A stretch of DNA of 22,500 bases from Priapulus caudatus (GCF_000485595.1 NW_014577836.1:150481-172980); one strand, 5' to 3'; positions 8,636 to 17,615 are shown, numbered from the stretch's first letter. Translations and numbers: made by a program. The notes: generated by a model not told the origin, from the sequence alone.

Positions 8636-8708
8636 GCGCTGTGGCGCAGTGGTAGCATGCTTGCGTAATACGTTAGGTGCCGGGAGTTCGAAACTCGACA
8701 GCCGCGGA
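8636..8708 (+). ncRNA. tRNA-like sequence (probable SINE head or tRNA pseudogene)
   Basis: An internal A box TGGCGCAGTGGT and B box GAGTTCGAAACTC lie at RNA polymerase III-type spacing, and the outer part of the acceptor helix is partly complementary (CTGT with ACAG). The anticodon-arm position can be drawn with an AAT loop, but several stem pairs in the acceptor, anticodon and T arms are mismatched. A working tRNA is therefore unlikely. It directly follows the 214-bp duplication. A tRNA-derived SINE head is the best reading; its 3' limit is not visible. Confidence 0.6.
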
Positions 8709-8809
8709 AATTAAACAAGTGCCGCAGAGCGACAGCGCTCACCTGACGGCAGGTGTTCTGCTGACTAAAATTGGTGGCGCGGATGCAACGAATTTTCAGT
8801 CCCTCCATT

Positions 8810-9287
8810 CGCTTCTCTATTCTTATCGCCGTATTCGTCTCTCCCTCGTAAGTTTCATTCTTTCTTCTTATTCGCTCTCTTCGTCTTCCTATCTCTTACC
8901 CTTTCACGCGCTCTGCTCATCTCCCTCTCTCTTCTCGTGTCTGATCAGACTCTTCGTCGATCTAACACACACACACACTCATCTCTCTCTCTCTCTCTCT
9001 CTCTCTTCTACTTCCTTCTCTCTCTCTCTCTTCTCTCTCTCTCGTCTCTTCTATTGCTCTCTCTTCCTTCACGCTTCTCTCTCCCTCTCTCTTCGCTCGC
9101 TCACTCTCCATCGTTGTCTCTCTCTTCTTATTTGTCTTTGTCTTTCTCTCTCTTTTTCTCTCCCTCTCTCTCATCTCTCTCTATATCTCTCTCTGCTTTT
9201 TGCTCTATCAACTCTTTCGCGCGCTCTTCTCTTTCTCTCTCTCTCTTCTTTCTCGCTCTCTCTCTCGCCTCTCTTCCTCTCTCTCTC

Positions 9288-9323
<36 letters not shown>

Positions 9324-9476
9324 CTCTTCTCACTATCATCTCTCTCTCTTCTCTCTCTCTCTACTGCTCTCTCTGCTCTCTCTTCTTCGTTTCCTTCTCT
9401 CTCGCCGCTCTCTCTCTCTTCACTCTCTTGCCCTTCGTCTCTCTTTCCCTCTCTCTCCAATTTCTCTCTTTCTCGA
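8810..9476. repeat. (TC)n-rich polypyrimidine tract
   Basis: About 660 bases of imperfect TCTC with CTTC and CGCTC interruptions, including uninterrupted (TC)n near 8982-9004 and 9292-9318 and an (AC)n spot near 8964-8978. It ends at TCGAGCGGTTAAGCGCT. Ser/Leu open frames across it are repeat by-products. Confidence 0.85.
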
Positions 9477-10613
9477 GCGGTTAAGCGCTGTCACGGACGA
9501 GGCTGTACGCTGATTGTCTATACAGCACGATCTGATTGTCTATAGACTGATTGTCTGATGGTCTTCTATACCATAGCAAGACCTGTGTTCGTGGAGGCTA
9601 GCAAGGCAGGTAACGATTTTTTATATAACTTCACATAAATGTTTATACTATAGTATCTGTTAATTTTCGGGTGGCCACTCCGGCAAGCCCATGTTTTATA
9701 TGTTTAAACTCGGGTTTCCAGCAACAGCGGCAGCGGATGGTAGATAAATTGCTCTAAAAGTCTGGTCCAGCAGACAAGCTACCTGACGATCTACTTTGTC
9801 CATTCGTGAAATGGTACGAGTACGAACAAAACGGATAGCCTTAATTCAACACTGGATGGTTCAGGAGGCCCTTCTCGAAGAAATGTTTCTGATTGGGAAT
9901 CGTTAATAGAGATATAGAGAGATGGCGCGTACGTTGGTCATCTGGAAGCCTTCCATCGTACGTACTTACTACGTAGTATAAGTAACAACTATTGCAAGAC
10001 GAATAGGTAAGCACTCGGTCCATTTACGCTAACAGCAGCCTACAGGCTGAAATAGTAGAGGCTGCCCTGTACCTAATTAACGCAGGCAAAAATACACCAT
10101 ACTATTTCACCACCACAGTTGATGGCAGTGAGCCACTGGCCCAGTGGCATTATTTTAAACATGACAGCTTACAGATGCCATAAGAATTATACGCATTTAA
10201 CGGAGCATAACCCTCTCTTCAATGCAAACTTTAGCTTTTGAAATTGTAACACTGTGACCTTGTCCTAAGCGTCTTACATCAGGCTGTATAGATTTACTAG
10301 CAACCCAGCAGTCAAGATTCCTTTCTAAACCTAGCTAACAGTTAATCAATCCGATGTTTAATCCGCTCCTCTTTGAGCGGTCAAAGGTTATCGACACTTC
10401 TCTTCGCCAACAGTCAATGGAAAGCCACAATCATGGTCCTTTCAATATAAAGCCTATAAAATGCTGGTCACTCTGAAACACAGAAAGTGTTCAATCGCTC
10501 CGTCACACCATGTTCTCAGAAAATGCTCTAAATTTCTTGCCCTGTGTCCCATTGACCTTGTTGACTGTGTACTCCAATTTCGGCGGCATCCACTTCTTGT
10601 ACACTCTTGCCTT

Positions 10614-10626
10614 TGACCTTTGACCC
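10614..10626 (-). promoter_or_regulatory. DR1 nuclear-receptor-like motif
   Basis: TGACCTTTGACCC on the plus strand reads GGGTCAAAGGTCA on the minus strand, two AGGTCA-type half-sites spaced by one base. This is the DR1 consensus bound by HNF4, RXR or COUP-TF in animals. No promoter or gene start is recognised nearby, so a functional role is speculative. Confidence 0.35.
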
Positions 10627-10695
10627 CCAGCCTTCGACATCCAACTTCGTTTTTGGATTTACCCCCCCCCCCACGTCCCGAAATTTCGTGACCGT

Positions 10696-10711
10696 TAGTC
10701 GAGCGGTTAAG
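10696..10711 (+). other. tRNA A-box-like string
   Basis: TAGTCGAGCGGTTAAG matches the D-arm/A-box pattern of Leu/Ser-type tRNAs and of tRNA-derived SINEs. No B box (GGTTCGA) is found in the next 100 bases, so this is at most a truncated SINE head. A similar GAGCGGTTAAGCGCT lies at about 9475-9489. Confidence 0.35.
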
Positions 10712-11340
10712 ATTTGTGCCCAACTGTGAGACGGACGCTGGACGACGCTCGGGGCGACGGCCTCGGACGCGACGGAGACGGACGGTCCGGACGATCATGC
10801 GATTCCTACATGCTGCATTGCTATTGTCTGATGATGCTAAAAGTTATTTCGAAACAGCCGTGCGTTAACTTCTTTTCTTTATCCTAAGAATATATGCTAT
10901 TGAACATGTATTTATTTAAAATCTATTACTATGAAGGAACAGCGAATTTTTATTGCCTAAGTTATTATGTCATAGACGTCGTTCATCCTACATGACCAGC
11001 AATCGGCAAACCGATATTCATACACGTCATCCACTCATCCTTCAACATCAGATCTTCCATTTGAATTTAAAAAGACTGCATTCCCTATCCGCCTTTGCCT
11101 ATGCTATGACATAAACAAAGCCATGGACAGACTTTCACCTACCGATTAGGCCTTGGACCTCACCGCAGCTGTACTTCTCCATGGCTGGCTCTATGTGCCC
11201 TCGTCACGGAGTAGGCAAACCCACGGCGATGTTCATTTCACAACAGGACAGAAGACCAAAAACATGGTTTACGAGAAGCCCTTGATCCTTAGGGTGAGCA
11301 CACATAATACAACTCATTCTGTGATTCCCACGTACTTTTG

Positions 11341-11570
11341 CTGATAATATTTATATATATAATATATATATCTATATATATATATACGCTGTGTGTGTGT
11401 GATGTTGTGTGTGTGTGTGTGTGTGTGTGTCACCAAGGGCAAGCTGTGTGTGTATGTGCTGTGCGTGTGTGTGTGTAGGGTTTGTGCATGTGTGTGTTGC
11501 ATGTGTGTGCTGTGTGTGTGTTGTGCTGATGTGTGGTCGTGTGTGCTGGTGTGTGTCGTGTGTGGTTCTG
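11341..11570. repeat. (TA)n followed by (TG)n microsatellite
   Basis: Alternating AT sequence at about 11349-11386 passes into imperfect (TG)n to about 11570. Opposite-strand His/Thr open frames are repeat by-products. A further AT palindromic run lies at 11638-11668. Confidence 0.8.
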
Positions 11571-12055
11571 TCCGTATAAGTATGCCTAGTAGAGGTCACC
11601 CGTAATAATTACAGGTACATGGTTATCTAGATACTGTTATATATATATTATTTATATAAATATATATGCGATTGGTGTCGCAGGTCATACGGTATGTCAC
11701 ATGATAGAACACTGATAAACGCCAGGGCCGGCAGGCTGAGCATTTACTTGTGCGGGGGGAATTTTCATGGACTCAACTGTGCTATGATGTAGGGATACGC
11801 GCAGCTCTTGAATCGCGTCCATGGTCGTGGTAGGGGGGGTCAGAGACAAGGATTTCAGGTCAGCGACCAACATTATCCGTTAGCGGTTATTTACGATTAT
11901 TAGCTAATGCCTATTTTTTAATTTTGCTTCTAAATCTAGAGGGGGTAGCTTGTTTCTTACTTCCCCCTCCCGGAGGACTACACGCTGCACGTCTCCACTG
12001 TCGTCTCTCCTCTCTCTCTCTTCTCACCCGCATTCAGTTACGCATCTAACACGCA
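11571..12055. other. Unique DNA, no gene recognised
   Basis: There is no coding signal. It includes an AT-only stretch near 11638-11668 and a short CT run near 12003-12025. It precedes the CA-rich leader of the second kinesin block but does not match the sequence upstream of the first block. Confidence 0.5.
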
Positions 12056-12059
12056 CGAT

Positions 12060-12350
12060 GCCGCACACACACACACACCACACCACACAACACACACACA
12101 CACACACCACGGCTAGCGCGCTTTGCGCGCGGCACACAAGAACACACCTACCCACAGACACACGCACACCCCACGCCACCACGCACGCACCGGCACGCAA
12201 CACACGATACTCGCACGTATGGCACGCACGACGCACGCACGCACGCACGCACGCACGGCACACACCAACCCACACACCAGTTACCCCCGCACAGGCCGCA
12301 CGCACACACGTCCGCACGCACTGCAGGCTCACGCTTTGCGACCACCAAGC
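12060..12350. repeat. (CA)n/(GCAC)n repeat leader
   Basis: Imperfect CACA, ACGC and GCAC repeats. From about 12277 (CAGTTACCCCCGCACAGG) it parallels the shorter leader at 4889 of the first block, so the duplication appears to begin within this microsatellite. Confidence 0.8.
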
Positions 12351-13495
12351 GCTACTTACTTAGCGACCATGATAGGTCTTGGCGTGGACTCCCAGACTGT
12401 CCTTCCGCACACGTTCGCACCGACGGTAATGGAATAACGGCTGACTGCACCGGCTACTACTGCTGCCTGCCCTTGCCGGCTTGCGCGAGACTAGGACGCA
12501 CGCTGCCTAGAGTCACTCACAGTCGACGCGTCGCCACTGCCGCCGCTGTGTAGGGTTTCCGGCGGGTTGTTGGCGATCGGACGCCTCAGATGCGAACATA
12601 GACGGCAGCGCGGTCGAGCGTCGGTCGCCAGGGGGCGTCGGTGCGGGAGGAGGGAGACGGGATACGGACGACGAGTAGCGAGGCGAGGAATGTGGAAAGA
12701 TTCAGGCGGAAGCCGCGTAGGAACAGGGAGGTAGTATTATTTGGGCGATGACAGCAAACCATATTTCTCACTACCAGCTACTCCCTCTTGTCATCTCTGT
12801 TGGACCATCCGACTATTCTTTCGTTCGCAATCTCCAGACGCACGCTCTTCTCACAGGCCGTCACTCAACCAACATTGCTTATTGGTCTACTCCTCTCTCG
12901 TAGGTTGCCCTTACCAGACCTCCTCACTACCCTCCCTTCCTCTTCAGAGTCCTCTACCCTCGCCTCTCTCGTCTCTTGAAGTGGTTCTCCACAAGTCTTT
13001 CCCAATCTCTTCGCCTCTCAACTCGTCTCTCCTGCCATACGTTTCCATCATACTTTCCCTTAACTTTCGTCTCATAGGGTCTCGACTACACAAGCTCGTA
13101 CTCCTTTCCCCTCGCATGTCGCTCTCTACCAATTTCAGTTCAGGGTCCGCCCCCCTCTCTCTCGTCCCTACGCTCACCTTCTCAGGCCAGCCCTTACCGC
13201 AACTATCAATTCAGCGTCCGCCAACCCCACTCATCCAAATCTATCCGCACAATAATAATGCCTTTCCATCCATCGTACATTCGTAGGATTTATTTTTTAC
13301 AGGACCGTGCTAGCAGAAACTCGAGCTGGCCAGCTGGAACTAAGGCCGCCAGTAGATTCACAAACATACATTGCTATGTGCCTACATGCTGACTCGCCTT
13401 ACTTTCATGGCTAATTGCAAGATAATTAGTGAATCTAACACTGTGCTAACATTTATTGGACGGAATGGAAAGTAGGTTCCGGCAGGAGAGGAGGA
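12277..13495. repeat. 1.2-kb duplicated block, indel-rich copy
   Basis: Collinear with 4890-6096 at an offset of about 7.39 kb, in the same orientation, and nearly equal in length (about 1.2 kb). Differences are scattered single-base gains and losses across exon and intron alike, with long identical words between them. After TTTATTGGACGG the block ends and a different, purine-rich tract begins. Confidence 0.85.
12360..12589 (-). pseudogene. Broken copy of the kinesin-3 exon
   Basis: This is the counterpart of the exon at 4965-5195 (230 versus 231 nt), on the same strand, but with many single-base insertions and deletions that break the frame repeatedly. The donor GTAAGTA survives with an extra T just before it. 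The acceptor AG is lost: TTCCAG|CTGAG in the intact copy corresponds to TTCGCATCTGAG here. Short matches survive, such as AGTCACTCACAGTCGACGCG and CCCAGACTGTCCTTC on the plus strand. Either it is a decayed duplicated exon or an unpolished long-read duplicate of the same locus. The indel-dominated difference pattern makes me lean to the latter. Confidence 0.8.
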
Positions 13496-13912
13496 GAGAA
13501 GAGGAGGAGGTAGGGAGCGGAAGAGAGGGAGGGTAGAGGGAGGAGGGGAGCCGGGCCTCCGCAGGGAGCTGGAGGGAGGAGGGGAGGCAAGGCAGATGGG
13601 AGGCGAGAGGAGAGCGAGGAGGGATGGGGAGGAGGAGAGGGGGGAGGGAGGGGGAGGGAGGGAGGAGAGGGCGGGAGGGAGGTAGGGGAGGGAGGCGAGG
13701 GAGGGAGTGAGTGGAAAAGAGGCGAGCGGATAGGGAAGGAATAGGAGGAGAAGGAGGGAGCGAGGCAGAGGAAGAGAGGCGAGAGAGGAGGCTGAGAAAA
13801 GGGAGAAAGAGAGCGGAGAGAGGGAGAGAGATAAGAGGGAGAGAGGGGGATGGAGGGAGGAGGGGGGAGACGAGGGGCGAGGGAGCGAGGGGCGGGAGAG
13901 AGGGAGGGAAAC
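13480..13912. repeat. G/A-rich polypurine tract
   Basis: About 430 bases are almost only A and G on the plus strand (GAGGAGG, GGGAGG and GAGAG words) with isolated C. The minus strand reads as Pro/Ser/Leu-rich open frames for that reason. It is triplex-prone. It follows directly on the second copy of the duplicated block. Confidence 0.85.
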
Positions 13913-14320
13913 GTCACCATGATAAACACACGCCGCCGCAGCTACTGCAGCTAGGAAAGAATGCACGGAGAGAGAAAAACATGCAAGAATCAAAACATAT
14001 CGATTATCCTTGTCCAAAACAGCGGTACGCCGTGGCCCTGTAATCACAGACTGCACTGTATCTTATGTTAGATCCCTTCATTGACACACGCATACACATA
14101 TATCTGATGTTCCCGTTATTATAAGCTTACAGCTTTAAGAACATATACACAACTACAGAATTATGAACCTGTACCTCTATAATATATATATCCGTGTTGA
14201 TGGCCGGAACCCACTCGATCACGCCAATCACGCGATATCACTCCACGTCGCGCTTATGGCATATATACGAATATCAGATTTCGTATGATATAGATACTCG
14301 ATATAAGATACTCAATATAT
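13913..14320. other. Unique DNA, no gene recognised
   Basis: Mixed to AT-rich sequence with several ATATAT and GATATAG words near 14180-14310. I see no gene or clear repeat. Confidence 0.5.
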
Positions 14321-14372
14321 GGGCGGGGGGGGGGGGGGGGGGGGGGGCGGGGGGCGGAGCGGGGGGGCGGCT
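14321..14372 (+). repeat. Poly-G tract with 23 consecutive G
   Basis: 23 uninterrupted G at 14325-14347, flanked by further G runs broken by C or AGC. It is a probable G-quadruplex former and a site where length and base calls are often unreliable. Confidence 0.85.
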
Positions 14373-14447
14373 TATAGATATAGTATAGACTATCGCACTT
14401 GTATAGGAGCGCTCACGTTGATGACAATATACGTCTATTGTATTTCA

Positions 14448-14476
14448 TTATATATTATATATAATATATATAATTA
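14448..14476. repeat. AT palindrome
   Basis: An AT-only, nearly self-complementary run (ATATATTATATATAATATAT). It is cruciform-prone. No adjacent gene is visible. Confidence 0.6.
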
Positions 14477-14621
14477 AGGCAGTACACCACCTACCTAGTG
14501 CGGATATCACATTTCCCAGCATGACTAGAGATTTGTTGATGTTAGCACCTTCTTTCAACCGATTCCGGGAGTAATTCGGATCAGCTCTCTCACTGAAACA
14601 CAGGAACGTTCCGTACAGCCG

Positions 14622-14637
14622 GTGATGACGTCATCAC
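14622..14637. promoter_or_regulatory. Perfect 16-bp palindrome containing a CRE
   Basis: GTGATGACGTCATCAC is exactly self-complementary and contains the full cAMP-response element TGACGTCA bound by CREB/ATF-type bZIP proteins. It lies about 115 bp before an array of TACGTCA half-sites. No promoter is identified. Confidence 0.5.
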
Positions 14638-14663
14638 ACGCTCCGACGGTCATGATCAAACGG

Positions 14664-14699
14664 AAGAACGAACAAACGAACAAACGAACAACAGAACGT
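14664..14699. repeat. GAACAAAC short tandem repeat
   Basis: GAACGAACAAACGAACAAAC-type words in an 8-bp rhythm for about 35 bases between the CRE palindrome and the 15-bp array. Confidence 0.65.
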
Positions 14700-14750
14700 T
14701 CATTTGGCATCGAACCAACATTTGCTCTACTGCCGTACGTTACCGAGTAC

Positions 14751-15020
14751 TACGTCACACATTACTACGTCATACCTCATTACGTCATTAATTACTACGT
14801 CGCGCATCAACACGTCATACCTCATTACGTCATTAATTACTACGTCGCGCATCAACACGTCATACACTTCTACGTCACACAATTCCACGCCATACACTTC
14901 TGCGTCACACATTACTACGTCACACATTACTACGTCACACAATTCCACGTCATACACTTCTACGTCACACATTACAACGTCACACATTATTTCGTCATAC
15001 AATATTACGTCACTAAATAA
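14751..15020. repeat. 15-bp tandem array with TACGTCA half-sites, 18 units
   Basis: The unit is approximately TACGTCACACATTAC. The core starts at 14751 and the last at 15006, exactly 17 steps of 15, so 18 units with no net indel. About 15 of the 18 keep CGTCA. Two successive three-unit blocks (containing CATACCTCATTACGTCATT and GTCGCGCATCAACAC) are repeated, a 45-bp higher-order pattern. Because 15 is divisible by 3, both strands show five-residue peptide repeats (YYVTH, ITTSH, MCDVV) in open frames of about 90-180 codons. I see no start or splice support for translation. Confidence 0.9.
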
Positions 15021-15502
15021 CCACTCGGCTCACGGCATTATATCCGGCATCACATCCGGCGGATGTTATCAGTCTATCGCTACACTATCCCGCCACACAC
15101 GCATCCGCTTTCTAGCCGCACACACACACACACCCGCGTACACGCGTTACATTACAGTGACAAATAGAAGAAGCGTGAGTGAGCGAGAGAGAGAAGGAGA
15201 AACAAATGTGGGGCAGAATGCCACGCATCTGTTACGAAATCTGTTAAATTGATGGATTTTCGGCGGTCACGTGATGTTGTGGTCGCGGGACAGATCTGAT
15301 GGTTTCTCGGGGAAAATGAACGATGAGCAATTAATCTATTTAATTAGAATATTAGAGGGAAGCAGCGAGGAGCGGCGGTGAGACTGATGGAGGAAGATAA
15401 TGATGCGTGGAGCGTCTGCCCGCGACGGCAGCGCCACCGCCGCCAGGGACGGAGAATGCGACACGGTGAAAAGAATGAGAAGAAAAGTGGCTAGTGACCG
15501 CT

Positions 15503-15580
15503 CATTACTGTTATTGTTATTTGTTATTATTGTTGTTGTTATTGTTATTACTGTTATTATTATTATTAATATTATTTCCA
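15503..15580. repeat. TTATTG/TTATTA repeat, probable LINE 3' tail
   Basis: Imperfect TTATTGTTATTATTATT on the plus strand; on the minus strand it is an AATAAT-type tail lying downstream of the reverse-transcriptase fragment at 15646-15813. Several LINE families end in such short tandem tails rather than poly-A. Confidence 0.55.
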
Positions 15581-15645
15581 AAGTAGATCACGGCATGAGC
15601 CGGTGGCTTCTGGGTTGACCGTGCCCCTAGCTGGGACATAGGGAT

Positions 15646-15813
15646 TCAATCCAGAACTTTTTGCAGGATGTGTGCTGTTCCCAGTAGTGCGATTTTCTGC
15701 ACTTCTTGGGCAGTGTGGTTCTTCTCAAAACCATTCTTTATAGAGCCAAGGGCTCCAACCACCACTGGCACAATTCTCGTCTTAGTATTCCACATCCTCC
15801 TAATTTCGATCTC
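15646..15813 (-). pseudogene. LINE-type reverse transcriptase, C-terminal remnant
   Basis: A 55-codon minus-strand frame ends at a TGA and reads EIEIRRMWNTKTRIVPVVVG, then ALG, and later LLGTAHILQKVLD. The pattern (R/K)xW followed by VxPVVVGALG and, after about 20 residues, LLGTAxILxKVL is a C-terminal signature I recognise from reverse-transcriptase ORFs of marine-invertebrate non-LTR elements. The rest of the ORF is missing: going 5', the frame enters a 28-bp tandem repeat and meets a stop at 15826-15828. This is a 5'-truncated copy, typical of LINE insertion, with an AATAAT-type tail downstream. The clade cannot be decided from this tail. Confidence 0.7.
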
Positions 15814-15869
15814 TATTCCACATCCTCATAATTTCGATCTCTATTCCACATCCTCATAATTTCGATCTC
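15786..15869. repeat. 28-bp tandem triplication
   Basis: Three copies of a 28-bp unit (TATTCCACATCCTCATAATT and eight more bases) lie head to tail. The first differs by one base and overlaps the 5' edge of the reverse-transcriptase fragment. The unit encodes part of its EIEIRRMWN segment, but 28 is not a multiple of 3, so the copies are out of frame with each other. Confidence 0.85.
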
Positions 15870-15915
15870 TTATTATTACTATTATTATTATTATTATGTT
15901 ATTGTTATTTTATTA

Positions 15916-15948
<33 letters not shown>

Positions 15949-15968
15949 CATCATCATCATCATCATTA
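15870..15968. repeat. (TTA)n and (ATC)n trinucleotide tract
   Basis: Imperfect TTATTA repeats followed by about six ATC units. It abuts the truncated 5' side of the LINE fragment, so AT-trinucleotide repeats bracket the retroelement on both sides. Confidence 0.8.
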
Positions 15969-16215
15969 TTGAATAGTGGCGTATGTTTTTAGGCTCACGC
16001 ACCCGAACCTTACCCTTGACAAACCTTTCAAAAATCCGTAAATTCCAACATTAAATCACGTGTTAAACGTTAATGACGTTTTTAGAACGTCATCTCGCAA
16101 TGATGATTGGCTGGAACTGGGACCTCTCAGTAACGTTGGGTGGAGGGGGGATGGGGTCTTAGGTATTGTTAAACTAGTTTTTGTTTCTTACGCGCGGCGT
16201 ATAAAATTATCTAAC
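15969..16215. other. Unique DNA, no gene recognised
   Basis: No motif identified. A short open frame from 16060 runs into the following CT tract and is not supported as coding. Confidence 0.45.
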
Positions 16216-16625
16216 GATCGATGTTCCCCTCCTCGCTCCTCCTCCTCTTCTTTCCTCCTCTTCCACCTGTTACTGCCTGCTCCTCCTCTCAATCCTCCTC
16301 CTAACCCTCCTCTTCCTCCTCCTGCTCCTCCCGCTGCTGCTGCTCTGTCTCCTTTTGCCCCTCTCCTACTTCTCTCCCTTTCCTTCCTCCTCATTCTTTT
16401 CTTTCTCCTGTCCTGCTGCTTCTCCTCCTCCTTCTCCTCTTCCTTCTCCTTCCATTTTTTACGCGTGCACTCGGACCTACAATCTGGGAACCTCTCTCTC
16501 GCTCTCCCTCCTTTTATCCCTCCGTCTCTTGCCTCTCCCCCCCCCTCTCTCCCTCTCCCCCTCTCCCCGCTTCTCCTCCCCCTCCTATACGTACCTACGC
16601 CCTCTCTCTCTCTCTACCTATCTAC
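16216..16625. repeat. C/T-rich polypyrimidine tract
   Basis: About 400 bases of CTCCTC, CTTCCT and TCTCTC words with a short unique interruption near 16458-16488. Confidence 0.85.
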
Positions 16626-16847
16626 GCCCCCGACACTATCGCTGCATCGCCACCAACAGACAGCGCTCGATTATTAATGCGACGATTACGTAATTAATTG
16701 CATCTTCTGCTCATTAACTGATTGTTTCTACGCGTAATTCGTGGGTAGGCGATGGCGGGTGAGCGTGCGATGATGGTGGGGTGGTGGGGTGTTGGAGGGA
16801 ATCACTGATGGGAGCTAGGCGTTAATTTAGACTGCCCCTGCGTCTCC
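16626..16847. other. Unique DNA, no gene recognised
   Basis: A short unique segment between the CT tract and the 33-bp array, with a G-rich GGTGGGGTGGTGGGG stretch near 16776-16790. Confidence 0.45.
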
Positions 16848-17015
16848 TCGGGAAGAGGTAACCAGTCTAACATTCTCTGTCTAAGAAGAGGTAACCAGTC
16901 TAACATTCTCTGTCTAAGAAGAAGTAACCAGTCTAACATTCTCTGTCTAAGAAGAAGTAACCAGTCTAACATTCTCTGTCTAAGAAGAAGTAACCAGTCT
17001 AACATTCTCTGTCTT
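16848..17015. repeat. 33-bp tandem repeat, 5 copies
   Basis: The unit contains TAACCAGTCTAACATTCTCT followed by GTCTAAGAAGAAG. TAACCAG starts are at 16859, 16892, 16925, 16958 and 16991, a constant 33 bp. Copies differ mainly at GAAGAGG versus GAAGAAG. Since 33 is divisible by 3, the minus strand shows an 11-residue MLDWLLLLRQR repeat in an open frame. This is a periodicity effect unless shown otherwise. Confidence 0.9.
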
Positions 17016-17425
17016 TACCGAGAATTAAGATAGAAAACCCAGTATAACCTTTTAAAAGTGATTACGTCACGAATTTCTAGCACCATCAAGTAGTACATTT
17101 GTGTGTTATTTGTACAAAATAAAATGTATGAAAATACAATTAGTGTTTCTGTTTACTTTTCATGCTTATATACCATCTTTATATGCCCTAATTTGCCGGT
17201 GAAAAACAGAGAGACGCCAATATCTGAACAGTACTGGGGGAATAGTGTTAGACAACAGAAATTACCAAATCGTCTAGATTTTTGCAAATTTAACCAACGT
17301 AAAAACATTTTTATCAGGTGAGAGTTTGAGGATATATTTAGTAACGTTAGTTCTTACTTTTAATGTAAAAAAATGGCAATTTTTTTTTTAGAAATTTTAC
17401 CATAGAAAATTCGTGACGTAGTCCC
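17016..17425. other. AT-rich unique DNA, no gene recognised
   Basis: AT-rich sequence between two repeat arrays. GATTACGTCACGAATTTCTA at 17060-17079 has an inverted partner AAAATTCGTGACGTAGTCCC at 17406-17425, sharing about 13 bp (TTCGTGACGTA and its complement), so the segment could be another short inverted-repeat insertion of about 350 bp. No coding signal. Confidence 0.45.
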
Positions 17426-17499
17426 TTTAACCGGTAACTAATCTAATTTCCCGAGTCTTTGCCCGTGAGTTCAAAAGAGGTAATTATAACTTACTTCCT

Positions 17500-17615
17500 G
17501 TCATCATTGTAAGATGAGAAGAGGTAGTCAGTCTAACTTTGTGTATCTTTACTGTAAGTTAAGGAACAGATAGCAGTCTAAGTTTCTTCTGCCTTTGCCG
17601 TAAGTTAAGGAGCAG
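17500..17615. repeat. 45-bp repeat array, left part
   Basis: Degenerate units with the core AGCAGTCTAAGTTTCTCTG and GCCGTAAGTTAAGGAGC. CAGTC starts at 17529 and 17574 are 45 bp apart. The array is cut at 17615 by the inverted-repeat element and resumes at 18112. Confidence 0.8.

Larger units (their letters stand above)
9477..11340. other. Unique DNA, no gene recognised
   Basis: Mixed composition without a defendable exon. Short open frames occur (for example 9841-10023 minus, 10454-10798 minus and 11153-11344 plus), but none shows a family motif. 11150-11300 ends in a donor-like AGG|GTGAGC and could hide an exon, but I found no matching acceptor and frame. Points of interest are a DR1-type motif at 10614-10626, a poly-C run at about 10662-10674 and a tRNA A-box-like string at 10696-10711. 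Confidence 0.45.

Noticed and set aside
10454-10798. 114-codon Arg-rich minus frame
   Set aside because: It has no recognisable domain and crosses a poly-C run and a tRNA-like A-box string, so it is unlikely to be coding.
13382-14056. Minus-strand 224-codon Ser/Pro/Leu frame
   Set aside because: It is translation of the purine tract's complement, with no motif or start support.
14704-15252. Five-residue peptide repeats (ITTSH, YYVTH) in open frames
   Set aside because: The 15-bp array keeps any frame in phase. Both strands and several frames are open, so no single frame is favoured.
16802-17005. Minus-strand MLDWLLLLRQR repeat protein
   Set aside because: Periodicity of the 33-bp tandem repeat. 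The peptide is short and no gene context is visible.
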